DNA of 23,069 nt from Mageeibacillus sp. UBA3708 (GTDB lineage: Bacteria > Bacillota > Clostridia > Saccharofermentanales > Saccharofermentanaceae), in NCBI GenBank assembly GCA_002371375.1, contig DFIB01000217.1, positions 1-23,069 on the forward strand. The letters are read 5' to 3'. The first letter of the stretch is position 1; each line of letters opens with the position of its first letter. Below, piece after piece: positions 7,119-14,316 of this stretch. The translations under genes and the position numbers were made by a program. Under the pieces are notes generated by a model, which saw nothing but the letters and a program-made list of their open reading frames with translations, was not told the origin of the DNA and ran no database searches.

Positions 7119-8199
7119 TAACAGGATACACGTCAGTGCATCACGTGAATATGATGTCGTGATAGGTTCAGGTCTTCTGGCAGACAGCGGTAAGCTTGTC
7201 GCGGAAGCAGTCCCGAAGGCAACGAAGCTCCTTATTGTCAGCGAGACAAATGTTGCTCCGCTGTACATGGATACGGTCGCATCAAGCCTCAGAGAAGCCG
7301 GCTTCGAAGTTACGGAATATGTTTTCGAGGCGGGTGAGAAGAGCAAGAATATCGACACTGTTGCAGGCATGTGGGCTTCCATGGCGAAGGCCGGATTCAC
7401 AAGAACGGATGCAGTTATCGCTTTGGGAGGCGGCGTCACGGGAGATATGGCCGGATTTGCCGCGGCGTCATTCCTCAGAGGTATCAGGGTCGTCCAGATA
7501 CCTACATCACTTCTTGCGCAGGTGGATGCTTCCGTAGGAGGCAAGACCGGTATCGACCTTCCTGAAGGCAAGAATCAGGTGGGGGCCTTCCACCAGCCTT
7601 CGATGGTCATAGAGGATACTGACTGCCTTAAGACACTCCCCAAGGATAAGTTCACGGAAGGTATGGGCGAAGTGCTGAAATATGCTTTCATTATGGATAC
7701 GAAGCTCTATGACAAGCTGGCAATATATGCGGAGGACGGCAAGGCGATGGACCTGCAGAATGATCCTGCAGCACTTGCGGATATAGTAAGGCGGTGCGTT
7801 GAGGACAAGGCCGAAGTCATAGCTGAGGACGAACATGATACGGGCAGGAGACAGATCCTGAATTACGGACATACGATAGGACATGTTATCGAGCGCAACA
7901 GCGGATATACAAAGGATCACGGCATATGCGTTGCGATGGGAATGGGGATAATGACCGACTGCTGCTATGCGGCAGGCAGAATGGACAAGGACACTTATGG
8001 CAAGATGATCGGTCTGATCAACAGCTACGGACTTCCTGCGGATGATGACATCACGCCGGATGATGCTGTGAGCGGTGCCATGAATGATAAGAAGAAGAGG
8101 GGTGATGTAATATCTCTGATCCTGGTCAACAAGATAGGCGAGGCGGAGATAGTTCCCATGACTCCTGATGAATACCATGATTTCCTCACCGGGAGGTAA
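7111..8199 (+). CDS. aroB: 3-dehydroquinate synthase
   Basis: This enzyme converts DAHP to 3-dehydroquinate, the second shikimate step, using NAD and a divalent metal. The protein has 362 residues from the ATG at 7111; an upstream in-frame TTG at 7072 lies deep inside tyrA and is unlikely. Family blocks are ALGGGVTGDMAGFAA, FLRGIRVVQIPTSLLAQVDASVGGKTGI and the metal-binding region with Glu187 (EGMGEVLKYA), His254 (NYGHTIGH) and His270 (DHGICVAMGM). Length is normal. It overlaps the tyrA stop by 8 bp, and its stop codon directly follows the ribosome-binding site of the next gene, so translation along the operon is tightly coupled. Confidence 0.96.
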   Translation: MSDNRIHVSASREYDVVIGSGLLADSGKLVAEAVPKATKLLIVSETNVAPLYMDTVASSLREAGFEVTEYVFEAGEKSKNIDTVAGMWASMAKAGFTRTDAVIALGGGVTGDMAGFAAASFLRGIRVVQIPTSLLAQVDASVGGKTGIDLPEGKNQVGAFHQPSMVIEDTDCLKTLPKDKFTEGMGEVLKYAFIMDTKLYDKLAIYAEDGKAMDLQNDPAALADIVRRCVEDKAEVIAEDEHDTGRRQILNYGHTIGHVIERNSGYTKDHGICVAMGMGIMTDCCYAAGRMDKDTYGKMIGLINSYGLPADDDITPDDAVSGAMNDKKKRGDVISLILVNKIGEAEIVPMTPDEYHDFLTGR

Positions 8200-8205
8200 C
8201 GCAGA

Positions 8206-10605
8206 TTGATAGTATCATTTAGCGACAGAACACTTAATCTTGAGATTGACGCACCTGTATCCAAGTCGATAGCGCACAGGGAACTCATAGTACGTACTTT
8301 CTGCTCGGTCTTCGGGCTGAAGGGCGAAGCGAACTTTGACATCCTCGTTCCCGATCCGGATGACAGCGTGGATATCAGGGCGACCAAGGAATGTCTCACT
8401 AATCTTCTCAACTACAGGAAGACTCCTGACAGGATCGTGATGCCATGTCATGAGAGCGGCTCCACACTGAGGTTTATGATACCTGTGGCGGCTGCTTTTT
8501 TGTCGGTTATGGATGCATCCGACAGGGAGCTTGTTTTTGAGACGGAGGGAAGGCTCTACGACAGGCCTCTCGACGACCTGGAGAACTGTCTTGCACCCCA
8601 CGGACTGACTATCACCAAGAATGATACGGACAGGACCATAAGGATCAACGGAACGATGACGGCCGGCCGTTTTGTTATAGACGGTACTGTGTCGTCACAG
8701 TATATCTCGGGTCTGCTTCTTGCCGTTCCCATGTTCGAGACTACGAGCACCATCGAGGTGACCGGGATCATGTCGTCGATCCACTACATCGGCCTCACCA
8801 TAGAGGCGCTGTTCAAGTACGGTATAAGGATCGAGAAGAACGGGAATTTCTTCCTGATGCGTGAAGAGGATTACTGCTACCGCGAAGTTACGATACCTTC
8901 AAATGAGCTGGAGGTCGAAGGCGACTGGTCGGGAGGAGCATTCCTGCTGTGCCTCGGTTTCCTCATGGAGGGCGGAAGCGTCAGGGTCAAAGGCCTCGAC
9001 ATCAATTCCGCGCAGGGCGACCTGGCGATAATGGATTTCTTTGAAGAATTGGGACTTGATCCGGTGACGGATCCCGACGGCGACATCATTACGGCAAAGC
9101 CTTCGCGGATCGTACCCAAGGATATGGTGACCTTCGACTGCAAAGACATTCCCGACATCGTTCCGTACATGGCGGTGCTGGCTGCGTTCTACAGCAGCAG
9201 AACAGTCTTCTATAACGTTAACCGTCTCAAGGTGAAGGAATCAGACCGCTTTACCGGCGTTATGAAAATGCTCCGCGCCGCAGGCTTTACGGCCGTATCG
9301 GAGGATGACGGCAACACTATGATCATCCGCGGCGGCAAGGTCAACTACAGCAGCGCAGTGCCGCTCAGGCTCACTGCCAGCAACGACCACAGGATGGCGA
9401 TGGCGGCAGTTCTAATTGGCGCGGGATTATCCTGCGACATCGATCTCGATGATGTGCAGTGCATATCCAAATCCTTCCCCGGATTCATCGACGTCATCAA
9501 CAATGAACTGGCACCGTCCAAGATGCAGAGCATCTATAACGGCGATGTGCTGAAGCTCAGGATCTACGGCCAGTCACACAGCAAAAGGATAGGAGTGTAT
9601 ATCGAAGGTCTCCCGGACAGCGTCAAGATAGATGAGAAGTATACTGCCGGTGTGATGGCAAGGAGAGCTCCCGGTAAGAATAAGTGGTCAACGTCAAGAG
9701 TGGAGGCGGATGAGGTGCATTTCGAGAAGATCCGCAAGATGGTCCACGGCTATATAGTGAACACGAATACAAAGCCCAAAGATTATGAATCACTGCTGAA
9801 TAAGCCGCGCCCGTCTCATGCGGACTACACGGCGAGATTCCTCTACGGAGACGACGCGGCAAGGTCGGGAGGCGGAATCTTCTCGGGAAGAATGACGGCG
9901 CCTCTCTGCATTGCAGGATCGATAGCCAAGTGCGAACTGGAGAAGAGAGGAATTATGATCTTCTCGCATCTCCTTCAGATAGGGGAAGCATGTGATGTGG
10001 GCTATTACGAGGGATTTACCCGGGAGGAGATAAGCAAGGTTCAAAAGAAGGATTTTCCCGTTATAGATGATGATGCGGGCAGGCTGATGATACAGGTGAT
10101 CGATGCCGCACGTAAGGACTGTGATTCCGTAGGCGGCGTGATAGAGACAGTTATCTACGGCATGCCGGAGGGGATCGGCGGCCCGCTTTTTGACGGCATT
10201 GAGGGCAAGATTGCACAGATAATCTATGCTGTTCCCGCTGTCAAGGGAGTGGAGTTCGGATACGGATTCGAATCATCATATCTGAGGGGCTCCGAGAACA
10301 ACGATCCTTTCGAGTATGACAAGGACGGCAAGGTTGTCCTCAAGACCAACAAGTGCGGCGGCATCCTCGGAGGAATATCGGTGGGTGGCGACTGTGCGCC
10401 TATAGTATTCAGTACGGCGATTAAGCCTACCCCTTCGATCGGTAAGAAGCAGCAGACTGTGGATCTCGCGGAACACAAGAATACCGTGATTCAGATAGAA
10501 GGGCGTCACGATCCGTGCATTGCACCGAGAGCTGTTCCCGTAATCGAATGCGCCGCAGCTGTCGCAATATACGATATGATACTCGCCAAAGAGAAGGAGA
10601 ACTGA
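8206..10605 (+). CDS. aroA-aroC: Fused EPSP synthase and chorismate synthase (AroA-AroC)
   Basis: This continuous 799-residue frame joins two consecutive enzymes that are normally separate. Residues 1-435 are EPSP synthase: Lys20 in APVSKSIAHRE, ESGSTLRFMIP, RLYDRPLDDL, SSQYISG, DIPDIVP (Asp317), KVKESDRF (Glu345) and ASNDHRMAMAA (His395). A short linker of about 10-15 residues follows. From about 447 on is chorismate synthase: His458 in IYGQSHS, His538 in RPSHAD, SGGGIFSGRMTAP, CGGILGGISVGGD and EGRHDPCIAPRA (Asp769). Both halves have normal length and key residues, so both look active. The start is a TTG with GGGAGG 9 bases upstream; no nearby ATG fits. Channelling of EPSP between the sites is possible but not shown. 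Confidence 0.93.
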   Translation: MIVSFSDRTLNLEIDAPVSKSIAHRELIVRTFCSVFGLKGEANFDILVPDPDDSVDIRATKECLTNLLNYRKTPDRIVMPCHESGSTLRFMIPVAAAFLSVMDASDRELVFETEGRLYDRPLDDLENCLAPHGLTITKNDTDRTIRINGTMTAGRFVIDGTVSSQYISGLLLAVPMFETTSTIEVTGIMSSIHYIGLTIEALFKYGIRIEKNGNFFLMREEDYCYREVTIPSNELEVEGDWSGGAFLLCLGFLMEGGSVRVKGLDINSAQGDLAIMDFFEELGLDPVTDPDGDIITAKPSRIVPKDMVTFDCKDIPDIVPYMAVLAAFYSSRTVFYNVNRLKVKESDRFTGVMKMLRAAGFTAVSEDDGNTMIIRGGKVNYSSAVPLRLTASNDHRMAMAAVLIGAGLSCDIDLDDVQCISKSFPGFIDVINNELAPSKMQSIYNGDVLKLRIYGQSHSKRIGVYIEGLPDSVKIDEKYTAGVMARRAPGKNKWSTSRVEADEVHFEKIRKMVHGYIVNTNTKPKDYESLLNKPRPSHADYTARFLYGDDAARSGGGIFSGRMTAPLCIAGSIAKCELEKRGIMIFSHLLQIGEACDVGYYEGFTREEISKVQKKDFPVIDDDAGRLMIQVIDAARKDCDSVGGVIETVIYGMPEGIGGPLFDGIEGKIAQIIYAVPAVKGVEFGYGFESSYLRGSENNDPFEYDKDGKVVLKTNKCGGILGGISVGGDCAPIVFSTAIKPTPSIGKKQQTVDLAEHKNTVIQIEGRHDPCIAPRAVPVIECAAAVAIYDMILAKEKEN

Positions 10606-10608
10606 TAC

Positions 10609-12141
10609 ATGGCTTACGATATTAATGAGCTCCGCAAGGAGATAGACGCGGTCGATCTTGATCTTCTGGACTGTATTGAGAGAAGAATGGCGATAAGCCG
10701 CAAGATCGGCGTCAGCAAGAGAGAGCTCGGCAAGGATATTCTTGATTCTTCACGCGAGAAATCCAAGATCAGTGCGCTTCTGGCTAATGCCGGATTCGAG
10801 AGCAAGGAGTATGTGGAGGAGATATACAAGACCATATTTGAAGTGTCGCGCGCTCACCAGAACAAGCCGTGCTTCGGCCTCCTCGGAAGGACACTCGGTC
10901 ATTCATATTCACCGCAGATACACAGCCTTCTGACGAATGAGTATTCATATACGATCATCGAGCGCGAGCCGGAAGAGCTGGATGCGCTTTTTGCATCCCG
11001 CGTCTACGGCGGATTTAACGTTACGATTCCTTACAAGAAGGAAGCCTTTGCAAGGTGCGATGTGTGCGATGAGGCAGCTTCCGAGACGGGAAGCGTCAAT
11101 ACGGTCGTGTTCGGCAAAGACGGTAAGACATACGGATACAATACTGACTACTACGGATTTATGTTCATGCTGCGTTCCGCAGGTATCGATCCGTCCGGCA
11201 AGAAAGTGCTTGTTCTCGGAACGGGTGGTGCTGCATGCGCCGTAACGTACGGTCTGCGCACTATGAACGCAGGCGATATCAAGAGCTGCGATCTCGAGAC
11301 GGAGATCAACTATTCCAATGTATACGATATCTGCAAAGACAGCGAGATAATCGTCAACTGCACGCCCGTCGGAATGTACCCCAAGGTCGATAACTGCGTG
11401 ATAGATCTGGACAGGTTCCCGGCTCTTGAGGCGGTATGTGACGTCATCTATAATCCTTCGCGCACGAAGCTCATACAGGAAGCTCAGAAGAGAGGTCTTA
11501 AGACATGCGGCGGCTTGGCGATGCTCGTTGCACAGGCATACAAATCCAGCCGGTTCTTTGCCGGTGATATAGAGGGTGCCGGCCGCATAGACAGCAAGGC
11601 CGAAGAAGCTATCGGACGCGTTGTAGGTATACTCGAATCTAGGATGAAGAATATCACCATAATCGGAATGCCCGGCTGCGGCAAATCATTGCTGGCGAGG
11701 ATGCTCGCACAGCGCACGGGCAGGGAACTTGTGGATCTGGATCAGGCATATGCCGAGAAGATCGGTGAGACACCTGCCGATACCATCATGACACAGGGTG
11801 AGGATCAGTTCAGGCTGAACGAGACCGAGGTCGCCAAAGAATATCTGGTCAAGAGCGGACTGATAATATCATCCGGCGGCGGAATAGTTACGCAGGAGCG
11901 CAACGATTTCTGGCTCAGGTGCAATTCGAACATAATCTATCTCGACCGCCCTCTCGAAATGCTGGCCTCCAAGAACAGACCGCTGTCAGCCGCAAAAGGC
12001 GTTGAAGTGCTTTATGAGCAGCGCAAGGACAGGTACGAAGCGTTGGGTGATATCAGGATATCTCTCGACAGGTTCGAGAGCAAGGACGATTTCTTCGAGG
12101 CGGCTCTCGATATCATGAGACAGGGAGGTCTTGATGTATGA
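10609..12141 (+). CDS. Trifunctional chorismate mutase, shikimate dehydrogenase and shikimate kinase
   Basis: The protein has 510 residues in three domains. Residues 1-85 are an AroQ-type chorismate mutase helix bundle (LRKEIDAVDLDLLDCIERR, Lys37, RE at 49-50). Residues 86-335 are shikimate dehydrogenase: shikimate-site LGHSYSP, NVTIPYK (Lys143), NTD (Asp180), GTGGAACAV and NCTPVGMYP. Residues 346-510 are shikimate kinase: P-loop GMPGCGKS (353-360), VDLD (376-378), FR (401-402), GGG (423-425) and RPLS (457-460). Chorismate mutase-AroE fusions occur in clostridia; a further fusion to AroK is the unusual part. The AroE nucleotide domain is about 13 residues short and lacks the usual NRT motif. 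It begins 3 bp after the aroA-aroC stop and overlaps aroQ by 4 bp (ATGA). Confidence 0.93.
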   Translation: MAYDINELRKEIDAVDLDLLDCIERRMAISRKIGVSKRELGKDILDSSREKSKISALLANAGFESKEYVEEIYKTIFEVSRAHQNKPCFGLLGRTLGHSYSPQIHSLLTNEYSYTIIEREPEELDALFASRVYGGFNVTIPYKKEAFARCDVCDEAASETGSVNTVVFGKDGKTYGYNTDYYGFMFMLRSAGIDPSGKKVLVLGTGGAACAVTYGLRTMNAGDIKSCDLETEINYSNVYDICKDSEIIVNCTPVGMYPKVDNCVIDLDRFPALEAVCDVIYNPSRTKLIQEAQKRGLKTCGGLAMLVAQAYKSSRFFAGDIEGAGRIDSKAEEAIGRVVGILESRMKNITIIGMPGCGKSLLARMLAQRTGRELVDLDQAYAEKIGETPADTIMTQGEDQFRLNETEVAKEYLVKSGLIISSGGGIVTQERNDFWLRCNSNIIYLDRPLEMLASKNRPLSAAKGVEVLYEQRKDRYEALGDIRISLDRFESKDDFFEAALDIMRQGGLDV

Positions 12142-12575
12142 GAATACTCGTTCTCAACGGCCCGAACATTAACATGCTCGGCATCAGGGAGCCTGACATT
12201 TACGGCAAGTCCACATATGATGATCTCATTGACATGATCACGGATCACTGCAGCGACAGGGATATCTTCGTGGAGTGCAAACAGAGCAACCACGAGGGCG
12301 ATCTCGTCGACTATATCCAGCAGGCGTACTTCGATAAGGTTGACGGCATCGTTATCAATCCCGGTGCATACACCCACACATCTGTCGCCATTCTCGATGC
12401 AGTCAAAGCGGTGTCCATTCCGACAGTCGAGGTTCACATCTCGGCCGTAAACGAGCGCGAAGAGTTCAGGCAGATATCGTACATATCACGCGCAGCAGTG
12501 AAGACAGTCATGGGCAAGGGTTTTGACGGCTACATTGAGGCCATCGATTACCTCGCCGATAATGTGATAAAATAG
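12138..12575 (+). CDS. aroQ: Type II 3-dehydroquinate dehydratase
   Basis: The protein has 145 residues and dehydrates 3-dehydroquinate to 3-dehydroshikimate, the third shikimate step. Type II family marks are LVLNGPNINMLGIREPDIYG with the catalytic Tyr, INPGAYTHTSVAILDA with Asn and His, and VEVHIS-EREEFR with His and Arg. The motif usually reads HLSN/HISN; here it is HISA, and the following segment SYISRAAVKTVMGKG departs from the usual SPVA-GVI-G pattern. It overlaps the preceding gene by ATGA and a GGGAGG lies 8-12 bases upstream. It is the last recognised aromatic gene and completes the route from DAHP to chorismate. Confidence 0.95.
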   Translation: MRILVLNGPNINMLGIREPDIYGKSTYDDLIDMITDHCSDRDIFVECKQSNHEGDLVDYIQQAYFDKVDGIVINPGAYTHTSVAILDAVKAVSIPTVEVHISAVNEREEFRQISYISRAAVKTVMGKGFDGYIEAIDYLADNVIK

Positions 12576-12624
12576 CATTGTTAATTCCGCGTAATTACTC
12601 TGCTTATCGAAAGGAGATACCATC

Positions 12625-13125
12625 ATGGCAAACCGTACGGTAGAAGTTATTATAGATAAGATCCCCCGCTCAGTTGAGGAGTTCAAGGCACTGCCGCAGG
12701 CATCACAGACAAGTGAGTTTGACGTTGCCGCACTTACTGTCATTGCACTGTGTGTCTACCCGGAGAACAGGGATGCCTCCCTGGAGATGCTGAACGTGTT
12801 AAGGGGACCAAGACCGCTATCCGAGATGGATAAGCAGTTCATAAGAGACAGATTCATGGACAAGGATTATGTGCCGAGATCTTTCTTGCGCGGTGCTGTT
12901 CCCGGCAATGATTATACTGTTGCCGCTCCTTACGTTATCGAAGTAGAGGAGAATCCCTATTCGTACGAGCAGGAAGGCTATGCAAAGCTCTATCTGAAGT
13001 CCGGCGGAGCCGATTCTCCGAGAGCTGTACAGCTGAGGCTTGCCAAGGACGGCAAGTGGTATCTGTGGGAGCAGTTCCTCCTTGCAGACATAAGACAACC
13101 GGAGTCTTCCAATCTCTGGGCATGA
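12625..13125 (+). CDS. Conserved hypothetical protein, DUF6935-like
   Basis: This 166-residue soluble protein has no signal peptide or membrane segment. The recognisable stretch runs LSEMDKQFIRDRFMDKDYVPRSF through NPYSYEQEGYAKLYLKSGGADSPR to WYLWEQFLLADIR; from memory this matches clostridial proteins annotated DUF6935, whose function is unknown. The start has a strong GAAAGGAG ribosome-binding site. It lies 49 bp after aroQ with no obvious terminator between, and its stop overlaps the start of trmL, so it may be read from the aromatic operon as well as from a nearby promoter that I cannot define. No function is proposed. Confidence 0.8.
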   Translation: MANRTVEVIIDKIPRSVEEFKALPQASQTSEFDVAALTVIALCVYPENRDASLEMLNVLRGPRPLSEMDKQFIRDRFMDKDYVPRSFLRGAVPGNDYTVAAPYVIEVEENPYSYEQEGYAKLYLKSGGADSPRAVQLRLAKDGKWYLWEQFLLADIRQPESSNLWA

Positions 13126-13664
13126 TGGTTCACGTAGTTTTATTCGAACCTGAGATCCCTCAGAATTGCGGAAACATAATGCGCACCTGTGTAGCAGCCG
13201 GGTGCGCGCTTCATATTATCGGCCCGTGCGGATTTGATCTCGACAATCCCAAATTCAGGCGCGCGACGACTAACCACATAACTTGGGCAGATTACACTTT
13301 GTACGATTCGTACGACGACTTTGCCGCGCGCAACAAAGGTCAGTATTATTTCATGACTAGATATGGCAAGGTTCCGCCCTCGGCAGTGGATTTCAAAGCG
13401 GCGTCGTCAGCCGGCGAAGACATATATCTGATCTTCGGCAAGGAGAGCACCGGCGTTCCCTATGACATACTCAGATCGCACCTTGACAGGTGCTTCAGGA
13501 TACCGATGGCAGGCGAGTGCAGGAGTCTGAATCTGTCGAATGCCGCAGCGATAGCCATCTACGAGGTCATGAGACAGCTGGACTACCCGGGACTGTCGAT
13601 GACGGAGGTCCAGAAGGGCGAGGATTTCCTGGAGTCGTATGATGTGGGGAGAGCCTGCAAGTGA
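13122..13664 (+). CDS. trmL: tRNA (cytidine/uridine-34 2'-O)-methyltransferase TrmL
   Basis: This SPOUT-class enzyme methylates the wobble ribose in tRNA-Leu isoacceptors. The protein has 180 residues from the ATG at 13122; the ATG at 13125 is an equal choice, and both overlap the preceding stop (ATGATG). Family blocks are VVLFEPEIPQNCGNIMRTC near the N-terminus, IYLIFGKESTGVPYDIL, and the knot region FRIPMAGECRSLNLSNAAAIAIYE that binds S-adenosylmethionine. The C-terminal 20 residues extend slightly beyond the usual core. Translation is probably coupled to the upstream DUF6935-like gene, since no good ribosome-binding site is seen. Confidence 0.93.
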   Translation: MMVHVVLFEPEIPQNCGNIMRTCVAAGCALHIIGPCGFDLDNPKFRRATTNHITWADYTLYDSYDDFAARNKGQYYFMTRYGKVPPSAVDFKAASSAGEDIYLIFGKESTGVPYDILRSHLDRCFRIPMAGECRSLNLSNAAAIAIYEVMRQLDYPGLSMTEVQKGEDFLESYDVGRACK

Positions 13665-13677
13665 CTTGAGTGGCCGG
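13663..13677 (+). repeat. 15-bp dispersed repeat GACTTGAGTGGCCGG, copy 2
   Basis: It is identical to 1942-1956 behind fabZ. It starts inside the trmL stop codon and is followed by a further GTGACCGG-type segment. Confidence 0.6.
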
Positions 13678-13710
13678 GGTGACCAGTGACCGGATCGACC
13701 TTCAATGCCT

Positions 13711-13836
13711 GTTTCCGCAAGATATTAAGATTTTTCCGCAGAAATTGCGGAAAGAAGCCTGATTATTGCGGAATCCGCAGAAATTGAGATTGTCTTCCGC
13801 AGTTTATGCGGAAGGATTGCTGCTTTCCTGCGGAAA
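13711..13836. repeat. Cluster of TGCGGAA/TTCCGCA palindromes
   Basis: Eight half-sites of TGCGGAA or its complement (one with a changed end base) lie in 126 bp. Perfect hairpins are TTTCCGCA-gaaat-TGCGGAAA (13733-13753), CTTCCGCA-gttta-TGCGGAAG (13794-13814) and TTTCC-tgc-GGAAA (13824-13836). A tight palindrome TGCGGAATCCGCA lies at 13767-13779. The outermost GTTTCCGCA (13711-13719) can pair with TGCGGAAAC at 13829-13837, enclosing the rest. A 12-base piece TTTCCTGCGGAA recurs near 2115-2126. The non-coding stretch 13665-13933 holds this cluster and otherwise nothing I recognise. Confidence 0.75.
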
Positions 13837-13933
13837 CGGTGTGGGTATGATGAGAGCATTCAGTAACTGATGATTACAGATCCAAAAGTATGCATTGGGC
13901 ATACCAAAGACTCAGGATAAGGTGATATAAATA

Positions 13934-14134
13934 CTACGGATGGTCTGAGATGCCGAGAAGGTAATCGACGGACACATCGTAGAACTGTGCAAGTTTGATC
14001 AGAATATCGGTGGGGATGTCCCGCTGGCCTAATTCGTAATTGCTGTAGACCTGCTGGGAGCACTGGAGATATTCCGCAACCTGACGTTGCTTCAGATCTC
14101 TGTCCTCGCGCAGTTCACGAATATGATTATACAT
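13934..14134 (-). CDS. Small XRE-family helix-turn-helix regulator
   Basis: The protein has 66 residues and is essentially a single Cro/CI-type DNA-binding domain: IRELREDRDLKQRQVAEYLQCSQQVYSNYELGQRDIPTD with the recognition helix around SQQVYSNYE. The C-terminal DVSVDYLLGISDHP is typical of small phage-type and chromosomal XRE repressors. The start at 14134 has GGAGG 7-11 bases upstream; a longer frame reaching 14239 would add 35 residues of non-family sequence. It lies alone, divergent from the GGDEF/EAL gene, with a likely operator just upstream, so it may repress itself and its neighbour. Confidence 0.9.
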   Translation of the reverse strand: MYNHIRELREDRDLKQRQVAEYLQCSQQVYSNYELGQRDIPTDILIKLAQFYDVSVDYLLGISDHP

Positions 14135-14173
14135 GCGTCCACCTCCGTTGGGTGGATAGTAGCATACTGCAGA

Positions 14174-14196
14174 TTGCAGTCGTAAATTTACTGCAA
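14174..14196. promoter_or_regulatory. Inverted-repeat operator candidate
   Basis: TTGCAGT (14174-14180) and ACTGCAA (14190-14196) form a perfect 7-bp inverted repeat with a 9-bp centre. Further TGCAG and TGCA units flank it (14167-14172). It lies 40 bp upstream of the XRE start and 120 bp upstream of the divergent GGDEF/EAL gene, a position expected for autoregulation by the XRE protein. Confidence 0.55.
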
Positions 14197-14316
14197 AATG
14201 CGGTAGGCAGGCTAAAGGAACCGTCTGATATTCCTTCATTATTATCTTTCACACATTATTCATACAATTGCAATATTTACCTGTCATAATATAGGCGGAG
14301 GGTTGTAAGCGATATT

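Noticed and set aside
13711..13836. CRISPR array
   Set aside because: Repeat units are short palindromes in both orientations with irregular spacing of 7-40 bases and no cas genes.
13860..14063. 67-residue minus-strand ORF and similar long frames opposite real genes
   Set aside because: It overlaps the XRE gene in another frame without a ribosome-binding site; its composition is that of a shadow frame.
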